DNA of 64,000 nt from Wolfiporia cocos (lineage: Eukaryota; Basidiomycota; Agaricomycetes; Polyporales; Phaeolaceae). Shown here in pieces: positions 45,842 to 58,100 of the stretch. A program made the position numbers and the translations under genes. Below the pieces are notes generated by a model. The model saw only the letters and a list, made by a program, of their open reading frames with translations. It was not told the origin of the DNA and searched no databases. The DNA lies in contig JACCLO010000002.1 of the NCBI GenBank assembly GCA_029448655.1, positions 3,472,001 to 3,536,000 of the forward strand, in the 5' to 3' direction. Within the stretch, counting starts at the first letter, position 1. Each line of letters begins with the position of its first letter.

Positions 45842-46221
45842 ATGGGTGAGTCCCCCCCGCATCTTGGCGCCATCTCTCGTCTCTTGACAGGTCCCTCTAT
45901 CGCATTTCTCTCACAGCTACGATGACCATGTCTGCCGGCCCCTCCACCCTCAGCGCGACCGCAGCGCGACCATTCGTGTCGTCGCCTCTTGCTTCCAATG
46001 GCACTTCGAGAAGGCCACGGAACCTTCCAAACGCGCCATCATTCCCCACATCGCGGCCTCTCCGCCCGTTTCCCTCTATCGCCAACTCTCTCGCAGGCTC
46101 CCCATCACGGACAGGCAGCGCCGTGGGGAAGAAAGCTGTTAAAATCATCGAGCCTCCAGCGGCATTCAAGAGTGCGTTTGTCTTGAATCTGACACAGGCG
46201 GAATTCAGTCGGCAGGACTGA
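45842..46221 (+). CDS. Short basidiomycete-type protein of unknown function
   Basis: I infer two exons, 45842-45845 and 45917-46221, over a 71-nt intron with GTGAGT donor, encoding 102 residues. The first exon has only four bases (ATG plus G). The product starts MATMTMSAGPSTL, is rich in Ser, Pro, Arg and Ala, and has no membrane helix. Its end is better ordered: VGKKAVKIIEPPAAFKSAF followed by VLNLTQAEFSRQD. No family recognised. A start at the internal ATG 45922, without the first exon, is also possible. The TATA box and pyrimidine-rich leader upstream favour a real gene. Confidence 0.5.
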
Positions 46222-49200
46222 GCGGCCGAGAGGTATGTCATCCATGCAACGCTGTTGTGAGCGTGTTGACGTAATCTGCCCGTGCAGTTCGCCTCATATA
46301 CCCGGCCTCGGCCCTTTTTATTTTAAACTATCGCTCCTCGGGCATCAGGCTTCCGGAGCTCACTGTATGTATACTAGAGCCTATCGTGCGCTTGGATTGT
46401 ACATTACCATTACTTCTGCATACGCTCCTCAGCGTCTTGCATTTACTGCTTGCATCCGCGTAGTCTACGATCACTCGACTGGTTTTACCATGAGCAGCAT
46501 CTTGACGTTCTTGCCTTCACCGAGTATTGAATTACTATTTGGGCTGTTGTGTGTATAACGTGATTCGTTGTGAGATACTTGGCAGTCAATCAATTCGTAC
46601 ATAACGACCGACGCTGTAGTGCATTGAAAGTCACTAGTTGCTATATGGTGGTCAGTAGAGCTGTATCAGTCTCATTTGTTTGATCTGCACAGGGCGTACT
46701 AGCAACAGACGATCAGTCTGATCATACATCTATCTATCCAGTCCCATCATTTCAATGCGATGCAGCGCAGCGCAGGTACGCGCCACTCATGTCGCAAGCC
46801 ATTGCATAGCATCGCCAATGCCATCCTTGCTTATATCGCCTCTTGATGCTCGTGCCCGACAATTCTAAAGGTAGACGGGTGATGTTTGAAAGGCCACACG
46901 AGTGTCATTGATTCATCTGCTATCACCAGTCAAGACGGGCAGCACTGTTCCGCACGCTTCGTTTACGCATCTTATGCAGTCCGCCAATTGTAGGCCATGA
47001 CAGCGTATGGAAGCTACTTCTGCTCCACGAAATAATATTGACCACTATGGGATTTATATGCAGAGCCTCGGGGGAGGGGGTTGTTAGCCGTCATTCGCTC
47101 TGCAGTACCATTGCGTAGGTTCAGCGACTTAACAAAGGCCAGGTGTCTCGTAGTGAAACAATACTTCATTAGCGTGCGCTAAAATCAATCAGTCACGTTC
47201 GGCAGAGCAAGCGAACATCCAACTTGGCCTGAAGTTTGCTTTGTAGTCTCGACGCACCATGATGTGAAGCTATGTCTCCAGTAAGCCTTGGAATGAATCG
47301 AGGGCGTCTGGGGAAGAGTTCCATTGCGAGATGTTAATGTCGCCAAGCTCCGATGTCGAGGCTACTTTATGGAAAGACTGAGTAATACACTTGTTGTGGT
47401 GGAGCATTACCCCGGAATGGGTCCGCTGAGCGTCTGTGGTACACAATTGATATTGAGCGTCCAGTGGCTAAGCAGTCCAGAAACCACTATATAGAGGCGC
47501 ACATGATCTCAAGGACTTGCATGCAGCCGCATATACAAAGATCCAAGGACGAGCTTGAGGACGAACATGAACATCTTGCAGAGCGAGCCTAGTCACGGCC
47601 AAGCCGTCTCCGTGCGCCAGTGATGAGCAAGGTTGGGTGCCTTTTTATGCGATAATCAGATTTTCCAGGCTCAATTTTGAGACGGTTTGGGGGGCCATTG
47701 ATCGAAGATGCACAGCTAAGACGTCGTCGCGCTACCTCATCGGGTGGACAGACACGGAATCCATTTATCAGCAAACAATGATTGGCAGGCATGCATCTCA
47801 GCAGAGCTCTTCTATCAGACTTAGCAGAAAAGACAGATCGAACCGCAAATTGCTGTTCAATATTGACTCCAAGCAGCTGACTAAATTTTCGAACTTGAGA
47901 GTTTCCATGATGGCGATCTCGAAACGCACCCTGTGAACATTCTAGACCGTTCAAGAGCTGAGCAGAACGAAGACAGATCTGTGGGCGTGCGTATGAACTT
48001 TGCCTTTCGTCGTAATCTGTAAGCGATTTGACACAATCGTCCGAACATGGGTAGCTCAATCCAAGGATGTTTACTAATGACGTTACCTGGCACAGAATTT
48101 GACAGAGGACAAAGTCAAAACTCTACAGATGGCGGGACAGGTGTAGCGCCAGGGGGGAGTCTAGATTGATTTCGTTGGTCAACTCGGTGACCAGTCCCCT
48201 AGAATGCGAGACGAAGTGCGCGCCACTGACGACCAAGGTATTACTAGTTAGACGATATTGCAAGCGTTCCGGTCTCGGCCGGACAAAAACCAAGCACCAT
48301 TCAGACCGGAGGCGGAGGTGCAGAATTCCGGGTCAAGGCTAAGCGTCGAGGGCGTTGGAGTGCCAACGGCATACGCTATCACATGGTATGCCTCGCCAGC
48401 TGAGAATCAAGACATGCTGCAGGCCTGCGGGGGCGGCTCAATCGATTCCGAACGAACTCTCCAAAGTATGGGTCGACCGGCGCTGTGCAAGGTTGCGTGG
48501 GCGTGAGTAGAGCTTCACCGAAGAGGCAGCGGAACGAATAAGTAGGCGAACCTTATACATGTATGTATCGAAATCAACAAAATCATCGGGATTGCCGCAC
48601 GCACGGGGCCCCTATCGGGCGTCGAGGTATGCAGCTCCGATGAAAGGCTCTCCGTAATAGCGCTCACATAGACTAAGATCCAGAGATTCATCAAGTGAGC
48701 ACCCCTACGGAGAAAATATAGACGCACCTCCCTCCCCGAGTTGCAACACTCGTTCAGGAAGCAAATGACAAATGAGGTTCACAGAGTACTGCGCGGTCTG
48801 GCGTCACCGTAGATAGAAGTCGTTGTGTGTTCAATTGGAAATCAGTTTGTGGATCCCATAAGGCGGTCTCTCTTGCACCTCGGACGAGGAACTAAAGGCC
48901 TGGGCGTAGGGCAGACGTGTCTCTACCTAGTATTCTGGCAGAGTCTAGTGCTTCTTGCATACTGATGTTCGTCCATCGAGAAAGCGGTCACGTAGTCGGA
49001 TATTGCACGAGGCCATGTGTCTTCCCTTAATCGCCTGTGTCTCATTCATGACGGTGCGGCCGTAGACATCGGGCTTCTCTCCCTTTCCGCTCACTTATAC
49101 AAACACGACCGCATGAGGGGCCCTGCTGAAGGGAACCAGTGGTCTGCAATTTATGGTCTGAACTCTCCTTTATCTCCATCATATCGCCGTGCTGGCGTGG

Positions 49201-52002
49201 TGTCTTTGCGCATAGCTTAGTGCTTAGTGGGTTGATACCCACCGAAGCAAGAAAGGGTAGGATAAGGGCGCTTCGGCAAGCTCGGAGATCTTGCAGAGGT
49301 TGGATAGATGTCGGACAAACCGAACAATTGGGGCTCGCCGGCCGCAGAGTCCACAGAATAGTGTTCGATTTCCATGATACCTGTATTGGGGGGCCATGTG
49401 TGACACGCCCGGATCATATCACCAAGCCTGAGGCCTGAGCATACGAAGTTGGTTAGCATGCTTGACAGCGCATAACAATAGAGCTACCGGCCAATAGAAA
49501 TAATTCTTGCTGTCAGTGCTAGCAGACTCCCCATAATCGATTCTGGCCGGCAGTGACTGTTATAATGAAACACTGCCACTGGCATCTTAGTTGTTCGCAA
49601 TGGTGTACGATCGTTTTCTGCGTATGCCTTGTTTGGCTGATCTCGAGTAGCTTCGGCAAATTGCGAACTTCCAGCACTTCGGTATCCCAAGTTTCTTTGA
49701 AGTCGGATATGAGTGGCGAACCCGAGCTTTTGTTCTCAGCAACGCGGCGAGCACACAGGTTGACTTGCACCCAATTACCAGCACTCTAAATCCACATATT
49801 GAGGGATATACCCCGATGACATAAACCTGTCTTCGGCGGCGATACTGATATTGGGATGCGCGGTCCTCAACAGGAATTCATAATAGAACAGTGAGCTTCC
49901 GCGTATAATAACTCGATTCAATGAGCATTGTCTACTATTGTTCGCTCATGTCCTCAGTGCTTTCATAGTACTCTCATGACGAAGTAGGGGCGCCAGATGC
50001 CTATGATGATATCGTGACATAGAGCCTTCACGGCTCCGGTGCGTATAGGTCATGAATACGTACTCTATACTCCTTGGTTGACTCTAAAGCGGGAACGGGC
50101 ACCGTCTCTTCCACATTCTAGAACGGAACTCATCGAGCAGTTCCCAAGCTAGCGCCGTTTGCCGCTGGTAACTTACTCTCTACTGCCCGGAACCACCACT
50201 CCGTGAGCTCTCCACTCGTGTCGAGGGTACGTGGCGAACTCGTGTAGGATGAGATGGGGTTTGAATTCTAGTAGAATCTGCCAGAACATTCTCACCCGCG
50301 CTCATGGACGTGGGGGTTGCAGACGATACGTCTACTTCTGCTGAAGTCCAGACTGTAAAACTCGGCCAATCTTAGCGAAGTGACTTGCCCACCCATACCC
50401 TGATCTCTTCCTTGATAAGTCGCTACGAGTTCGCCGGTTCCGTGAACAGGTCCCTAATCTCAGACACGCTCATATTGCGCTTATAGAACACTGCTGACTG
50501 TAAGTCGGGGTCTGTTACATTCCGCAGTGATCTCCTTCCATGGCGACTCGTACCTTGTTTCGCAACGTAGGCTGCGCACAATCACTTTGCCCAACGTCAA
50601 ATGCAAGTACAAGATGCTGTCCGGCGGTATCAGATCTCGAACGAGTCCATGCTGTGCGTTTCCCACCAGACGCTTGCTCAATCTTCGGCGTACACATAGG
50701 TCACCATACTACCAAAGACAGGCAGTTTGCATTTCTGGCCGCTCGCAATTGTTGGACACATGGTGTCTTTGTTCTGGGCGTCGGCCGTGTTGATGCTCAT
50801 AATCAGGCAGACGAAACCGGCCAAACCGTGGGATCTTGTCACAGTCGTGTCCGGACGACTGCCCTGGGCCTGATTGTCTCCCTGGAGGACGAATCTCGCC
50901 ACTTAGAAGTACCTTACTGCCGTCCCGGTCGCCTCGCCCGTACATGAGTACGTCAACGCATCGGATAGAGATTCCATCGAAATCGGGGATGGAATAATTG
51001 TGGCATGTGAGTGCCTGGTCAATTGTTGAATCCCATGTCCTTGGCTTCGGGCTTGTCATGAAGTGTGCGCATGGCCCGAGACGGTGTGAATGCATAACAT
51101 ATGTCACCCAGTGTGCACGCCCCGCACGTAAGGCAGTGCTGCTAGCCACAACCGAGGGGTATCTGCGCGGCGCCACCGCCCGGCGGCTGGGAGTTATGGA
51201 CGTCTCAAGTTGCTGTGCATGCTGGTACGCTCTTACCAATTGCATCGTCGGTGCTGATTGACGTGAGTTCGGAGAGCAGAACCGTTACCCAGTTGTGACC
51301 CGGGCCTCTCAGGACTGGTTGATTGATCCGCAGCGACTCGAGCTGATTTGGGGTTGTCCATGAGCACATGAGCCTTCGCGCCTGTGGGCTATTGTGCCTG
51401 AGCTTTGTATGGACGCTGTTCGGTTCGAGCCGCGGCGTAATAGAAGAAAGTTAGACGTGCCCAGCGGACGCTGGTGAGCCGCTCGAGGACGGGGAGCTTT
51501 CTCGAAGCATGAGACGGGGAGGAGTGCTAGTGTGATTTTTGTCGGAGAGTGGAAATAATATGCGGGATAGGTCAAATTTGGAATATGAGCCAGTCGGTTC
51601 GAGCCGGAAAGGGGGCAGTTGGCTGTGTTTGTGCGTTGTCTAGAAATACCTGAGGGGGCGTCTCGCCGCGAAGGCTATTCCGTTCTGTCCTACGACTGCC
51701 CTCGGTAAGGCTCTCAGACTGGCCTCTTACGACCCTGCACGAACCTGCACGACGTTCGGATCTCGCTTTTATTCTTGCATCGTCCTCACATCACGCTCGC
51801 CCGGTCTACGATCTGTGCACGTACCATTCACGTCGGCTGCTCCTACAATTTGACGGTATGTGCCTGTCCACGCAGCGCCGATCGCACCCAATTTATGGCC
51901 TGATGCCAGACCTGCATAATCTATACTCTCGTTTCTGAGCTCTGAAGGTATGTCGCGTCGCTAGGCATTGCACGTCCCTCTCATGCGTTGCCCGTCTCAG
52001 AC
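46222..52002. other. Long gene-poor region, no gene recognised
   Basis: About 5.8 kb in which no frame gives a recognisable protein or a consistent spliced model. The longest minus-strand frames, near 47.6-48.1 kb and 50.7-51.2 kb, look random in composition. No RNA gene signals are seen. The last 200 bases should hold the Ras gene promoter. Confidence 0.4.
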
Positions 52003-52861
52003 ATGGATAGCTGGAGAGTAGCCGTTCTAGGCGATGGAGGCGTTGGGAAGACCGCGTTGGCTGTGCAGGTGAGTCTCTATGGTTTCCTTGCCATGGCATG
52101 CTGACCGATGCACGTCAGTTCACACTCAATTGTTTCGTTGGTGAGCAGAATGCGTCTACAGCGTGTCCGTCCACTCAATGACTCTGTGCGTCCTCCCATT
52201 GAAACAGAGGTACGTCATGGCCTGTCCTGACCTGGATTGTCACTGTATTGACGTGTCGAGTGCAGACATATGATCCAACAATAGAGGACGCGTATCGCAA
52301 ACAATTGGTGGTCGACAAGCGGATGTGCTTCGTTGAGGTGATTGATACTGCGGGCCAAGGCACGTCTGCGTCTGCTACTGCCTGGAACGCCCATGCTCAT
52401 TGTCGTACAGAGGAATACGCAACACTAAGAGACCAATGGGTCCGGTCAGTGACCTTCATTCCGTGAGTGTCACGGCAACTGACGATTGCTGCAGTGAGGG
52501 CCAGGGGTTTATTCTGGTCTACTCCATCGCTTCGCGGGCAACCTTCGAACGACTAGACGTTTTCCGACAAGCAATGCTGAAAGTCAAGCGGCAGAAGCCG
52601 GTCTTCATGCTTGTGGGCAATAAATGCGATAAACAATACGAACGGGAGGTTTCGCGAGAGGAGGGTGCTGCACTTGCACGGAACTTCGGTTGTGACTTCC
52701 TCGAGACATCGGCGAAAACGGCGGTCAACGTGGAACGGTTATTTGTGGACCTTGTCCGATTGCTCCGACAAACAAAACAACAGGAGCAGGGCATGCAGGG
52801 TTCATCACGACCACCGAAGGAGAAGGAGAAGAAAAAAGGCGTCAAGTGTATTATCATGTAG
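52003..52861 (+). CDS. Ras-family small GTPase
   Basis: This is a membrane-bound GTP switch protein. Six exons, 52003-52068, 52119-52140, 52208-52209, 52266-52359, 52411-52444 and 52495-52861, encode 194 residues. G boxes: GDGGVGKT (10-17), effector TYDPTIEDAY with T35, DTAGQE with Q61, NKCD, and ETSAK. The C terminus has a Lys-rich stretch and the CaaX box CIIM, so it should be prenylated, most likely farnesylated. The effector is close to Ras/Rsr1/Rap. Which fungal Ras paralogue it is cannot be decided here. Two splicing oddities: exon 3 is 2 nt long, and the intron 52360-52410 starts with GC instead of GT. G12, G13 and Q61 are intact, so the enzyme should be normal. Confidence 0.93.
52208..52209 (+). 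other. 2-nt micro-exon (AG) of the Ras gene
   Basis: Exon 2 ends with one G after FV and exon 4 starts with ACA TAT GAT (TYD). The conserved residue between them is Glu (FVETYDP), which needs two bases, AG. The only place that offers them is AACAG|AG|GTACGT, a good acceptor directly followed by a good donor. Without it the joined frame stops at once. Confidence 0.7.
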
Positions 52862-52996
52862 GGCACATTGAGGACTATATAGACTGGCTCATTTCTTCGT
52901 ACTTACCTCCTCTTCATGATACCACGTCCTTACACTTCTCATTGGGCTCGTTCCGTCTGGTTATACTGCTTGGCATATGTCACAGTGTGTCGACTT

Positions 52997-53815
52997 TCAG
53001 GATTGCTTCATGATGTACATATCACCCATTTCTCTCACACTCTGTGCATAGTCCAATTTTGACACATCAATTGCATGCTGCCGGTTTGAAACCTGGTCGA
53101 AGAAGATGTGGGCCGTCCACGCGAGATCAGGCTGGAGGCTGTCCAGGGTGTTGTTTGACGAGCCATACGTCAGGATGAAGCATAAATTGCGCATCCATCT
53201 CTTGCATAGCCCACGACACTCATCTGCTGACAGGACGACTCGCGGGGTAAGTGTCAGTCCGCATTACGGTTCCGTGTGTTGTCATCGACAGGTACCGCGG
53301 TCGTTACACACCCCGGTGACCAATTTGCGAAACACACATGGCAGAAACTCATATCGAGCTCCGGCTGCTCGAGTGTCATAGACGTGGCATGCTCAGGATG
53401 CGGTGGCATGTAGCAGTGCCGGACGCGCAGAGCTGTTTTGTCCAGGGGGGATGCACTGAGCCTCACTGAGACCCGCTCCCACATTGGCATGTGAAGTTCA
53501 TCCTGTAGAAAGATTAGACTAATAGAAATAACCGTGCAACCTTCAAGTTTCGAGTGCGGGGAGAGCGTCTGCCCGATCAAAATCTGCCCAGCTGTTCCGA
53601 GTGGTCCTCGAGTACATAGGATGTGTAAGTTGGGACACATGTCCGTGACCTTAGGGGTCGTTATCTTGGAGGCACATGCACATCAAGGCCATATACCATT
53701 TATTGGTAATTATTGTGGGTCCTGTGCTGCGGCTGATACTTCTTCGACTTCGACCGAATGGACTAGTCCGAGTGATGAATCTTGCTGCAGCGGCACAGAC
53801 CGGCTCTTCTCGCGT
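52997..53815 (-). CDS. Unrecognised spliced gene, model incomplete
   Basis: Several minus-strand frames look truly coding. The last exon, ending at 52997, includes LCKRWMRNLCFILTYGSSNN and DLAWTAHIFFDQVSNRQHA. The middle exon, starting at about 53649, includes VTDMCPNLHILCTRGPLG and DELHMPMWERVSVRLSAS and CHVCFANWSPG. A frame above it (about 53815-53740) has DSSLGLVHSVEVEE and joins through a 90-nt intron. The junction near 53.24-53.32 kb and the start are not settled. No family recognised. It lies between the Ras gene (convergent, 135 bases apart) and PXMP4 (same strand). Confidence 0.5.
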
Positions 53816-54065
53816 CAAGGTATGAAATTATCAGATTGTGAGCATTTGGGGGACTGCGACATCAGCTCTCGGGCAAGGAGCTCTATAGAGCTGCCGTAGA
53901 TCGATCCTGGCTCATATGACTCACCAGCTAATCTTGATGTTATCAGTCGAGCGCGAAGAACGTCTGATAGACCACTGGGACGTTTAATGTGGTCCGCATA
54001 CAGGCTGTATATTACGCATATAAGCTGGTATATTCAGAAGACCAACATGAACCGAAATGCTAGGA

Positions 54066-54787
54066 TCATTTGTTATGCCAGATCAGCGTCCGCAGGTTGT
54101 TCCAATGCTCGGAATCTCGGTACAGGTATACCATCGAGTTGAACATGCCGGGCTGAATGGTCTCGCCTCGTTCGTTGAACAGCCACATAACCGCTCCCCA
54201 GCACAGCGCAGCGAAAATGGAGAACTTTCGTGCATCTGGCGGGACGGGTTTCACGGGTGAAGAAGCGGTGGAGCTCATTGAGTACGGTGAGGCAGCGCGA
54301 GGAATGAAGGATGCCACGACGCGTGAGCATACGTATAGCACGATCTGGAGTACGTTGAGCCCGGCAAACAGCCAACAGTGTACCGCGTACCTGCTCGTTC
54401 ACAGCATTGCGGTCACCGAACACAACGTATCCGCCGATCAAACCAGCGACAAATGTATCGGCGCTCCGCTGCATGCCACCATTCAGCTTCTTCTGTATGA
54501 GGAGAAGCGTCTTGTATAGCGAGACAAATTTGGCGAGATTGAATGCATGCTGCTTGGTCGCGCGGAATATTGTCCGCAGTCGTGTCTTCCAACTGCAAAA
54601 CGTTTGTGATTGCAACTTATTGGACAGCATTCTTCACTTACTCTCCGCGCCCGAACAATATTGCCATGATCAATGCATGGGGAAAGCGTACTTTCACACC
54701 GTAGACGAATCCATTTCTAGCACCCTTGAGAATCGATAGGTAATCGTGATAGGCAGGATCCGACAATATAGCTGCCAATGCGGACAT
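54066..54787 (-). CDS. PXMP4: Peroxisomal membrane protein PXMP4 (PMP24), Tim17 superfamily
   Basis: Three exons, 54787-54642, 54592-54391 and 54344-54066, encode 208 residues, near the length of human PXMP4 (212). The whole protein follows the human layout: LSILKGARNGFVYGVKVRFP then HALIMAILF, RATKQHAFNLAKFVSLYKTL, FVAGLIGGYVVFGDRNAVNE, VLYVCSRVVASF, ALCWGAVMWLFNERGETIQP and SMVYLYRDSEHW. The family sits in the peroxisome membrane; its transport role is not firmly known. Introns are 49 and 46 nt. Start MSALAAILSDPAYHDY fits the usual N terminus. Confidence 0.93.
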
Positions 54788-55135
54788 CTTGCTGGCGTGT
54801 ATGAGAGTGAAAGGACAGATTCGCTGCCGGCCTTGCCAGTTCACGACCGACTGCACGAGAGTAGACGTGTCAATTGGGATTCGGAGACCGAGCGACGCGT
54901 TGGGGAGGTGCCACACGCGTATAATCACAAGCTTGTGGGGGAGGCTCCGGTCCCCGCTCGCATCAACTTCACCTACCGGATCAAATGGAAATGGTCGATC
55001 GGCTTGGGCGTCTCCAGCAGCTGTGCACGCGACATGTATACATGAATGTGACTGTCTACACGATAGCGATGATACAGAAATCAGATTGTCACAGATCCGC
55101 ACAAGAGGGAAAGGCCAAAGTCAAGAGACGTTCCA

Positions 55136-58100
55136 CTATGTATCGGCGTCAACCTTGAAGAAATCATCCCGGAAATCAAACTGTGAGAGTAACACACATT
55201 CCACCTGTCAGCAGCGTCAGTTAGTAGACCAGCGAAGAGCGGATTCCCCACTCACTCCATCCCTTTCGTCGCTTAAGTGTCGATCGCTCCTACCCTTCAC
55301 CACGACCAGCCGCCGGAATTCGTCCATGATAGCGGGTTGCATCTGCAGATTCCACAGATCTTGCACGATCTCTCGCTGGATTGCCTCCGGCAGATCTCTC
55401 TCCTCCACGCCAACGTACTGCTCAGCAGCTGTCCTGATACACTCCTCCAGTATACCGCGAGCATCCATCCGCATAATCTTGAATTGCTGACCGACCCATC
55501 TCATCGCTGGGTCATTGTCTGACATAGGATGCTTGCTTAATGGAGGCGCACGCAGAAGGGAAATTGTGCCTTCCTCCACTAACTTGAGGATACCATCAAG
55601 GAGAAACTCTCCTCTACCATCAGCATGTTAGTCTTTAGTGGGAAGCATAGGGCTCACTACTTACTTGTCAAATAGGCCTAGAGGGTGCTGACCTTGACAT
55701 GTCAGCTTGGCAAGCATTGCTACAGTGGAGGGTATAATGTAACACTGCCACAGTGGATGTTCGTCAATTTTCCGTATGAGCTCGTATGTTCCCACTATGT
55801 CTTCCACTACAGCAGATGGTGTGAAAGTCACGACCCCGCCTACGATTAAATCTGATTACTCGTAGACTCAACGGACGACATAGTGCCACTTACCAAGCGG
55901 GAAGATCTCGCGAACGCCCCAGCGCTCTGGATGGACACTTTCATGGCTTCCATACATATAGAACCTTATATCAAGCCGCTTCTTCCGCCGCTCAGACAAT
56001 GCAGGCAGTTTGTGTAGCGTCGCGAGGGCTCCAGCATGCACGAATATGACACGGACGTCTGCACGGTGCCCAACGTCGTTGGCCTTGAATGCGTCCAAAA
56101 AGACACGTAGGGCGACGGTGTCATAGCCTGGATCGTCCTTCGTACCGTCCGCCGGAGAATGCCAGACACAATAGGGGCGGATATTCGTACTGAGGAATTC
56201 GATGAGTGTCTTGGGGAATCTGAGGATACGCAATGCCCGATTGAGAGGTGGATCATTCACGAGCTTCCCGTCTTTTCGGCGCAGAAGTTTTAGCGAGCTA
56301 GGATCTAGCGGAGGTTCATTTGCCTCGATTTGACGAGAAAGTCGCCAAGATTGATACTCGTATTCATTATGCTTCAGCTCCCACGGAACGAGAGCTGCAA
56401 GCATCGTCGATCCTCCTATCATATCTGGTGGCACTCCAAGAAGCTTGCAGAGTTCTGAAATGGTAGGGAAGACAATCAGGAGTGCAACTTCGGTGCTATC
56501 CATGTTCAGGCGGACATATGAGAACTGGATTGATCAGAGACATCATTTTGGCAGCGTGGGCGAAGCACTCACTGTGCGCTGTCGCCTCATATGGGACGCA
56601 AGCGACTTGATTGGGATTTTGTCAACCTCTTCCTGAGGACCAAGCTTTGCGTACTGTGAAATGGCGGTACAGGCTCGCAAGATCATGTATATATCGAAGG
56701 TGTCATGCAATTTGTGAATGCGGATAGAGTCCGCGGATGTGAGCAGCATATTGAACCGGAGACCACCTGGGCGAGGGTCGGTTATATCATACAGGGATAC
56801 ATTGCACAGGCGCTGTGCTCTGCCCGAGTCGGCATCGACAAACAACTCGCCGGACCATCTCCACTTCCCGTTCCTGTACGGAATGCACGACTGTTGAGCA
56901 TTCGCTGAGAAATGTAGAGGTATTTCCTGACCTGCCAAGTGATAGCTGCTTGGCCGCGCTTGGCCGCGCAATGCTGGCCGCAGCGACATTTTGGCTGTCG
57001 GCTGCGCTCTCGCTGGACTATGATCAGGATAGGAAAAAACGAGAGGCAATAACATACTCCATTGGTGCGGCAAGACTGGGACCGTTCAGCAGTGATCAGC
57101 GGCGATACTCATACGACAAGACATCTCTACTCACTCAGTTGGCATGATATCCTGCAGGAGTTGCTCCGCTTCTGCCATCGGCTCAACAGGCGAGTGCTGA
57201 AAAGTGACTTGTCTCCTCGGAAGAGGAATAACTGGTCGTCTAGATCATATTCGTCGGTACCCACATGCATCTAATTATTTTTCACGCACCTTTCGAGAGC
57301 AGTAGGACGCAGCTGTGCATCACGAGGAGACGCCATGGGTTCAGTGGACACGGGCGACTGCACCATCTCAGGCACATCGGTCACAATGTCCATTGGCTGT
57401 GGCGAGTCGTTCGTTTGGAGCGTGGACGAACCAGACGGTTTCCGCGATGCGGTCTGATCTTGATTGCTCGTGCCACTGCCAGTACGCACTGTATTCTTTT
57501 TGAATGAGAGATTAGCCAAAGCGTTGCGTGCTGACAGCTTGCTTGGAGCCACGGGCTCCCTTGCATGCTGTGCAAGTCGCTGCTTGGTCGGGATTCCGAT
57601 GCCCCTGCCCCGACTCTGCACCTCAATTGGAATTTGTTTGATCCCGCGTCGTTCGACAGGTTTAGTGGGGACGTTGCTGGTTGTCGAGAATTGTCTTGCA
57701 GGGGCGGGCCTTGCTGGCGCTGTTGGCTGTACTGCTGGCTTGGCTTGAGCAGCTTGACTAGTGGACAGCCCGGATGGTGGTTCTTTGGCAGAGAGTGAGA
57801 CGTCTGGAGACGATGGATCTTCGCCATCGAAGAGTGAGTCCTTCCCATCGCTCTGTTCCTCACTGCTCCGTGCAGGCGATTGTGCCACATCCTTGGCTTT
57901 GCCTTTGCCCTTAGCATTTGGTGAACAGTCTGGAGATCGCGTATATTGATTGCGCTTACCTTATCAATGGCTGTCCCAGAGGTGTCAGAACGTTTGGGTA
58001 TCTTTACTGTCAACTTTGGAGGCTTTTCTGACTTCGCCGCAGAGCTCTCTGGCTCAGACTATGATAGTCCTGTCAGCAGAGTGTGCAAAAGATGAGCATA

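Noticed and set aside
47589..48059. 156-codon minus-strand frame
   Set aside because: Composition looks random, no family recognised and no splice sites that extend it.
50540..51261. Open frames on both strands upstream of the Ras gene
   Set aside because: Overlapping opposite frames of similar length and no recognisable motif. Treated as chance.
36545..52002. Search for an intact transposon, CRISPR-like array or mating-type genes
   Set aside because: No transposase, reverse transcriptase, integrase, homeodomain or pheromone receptor motif was visible, and no regular repeat-spacer pattern.
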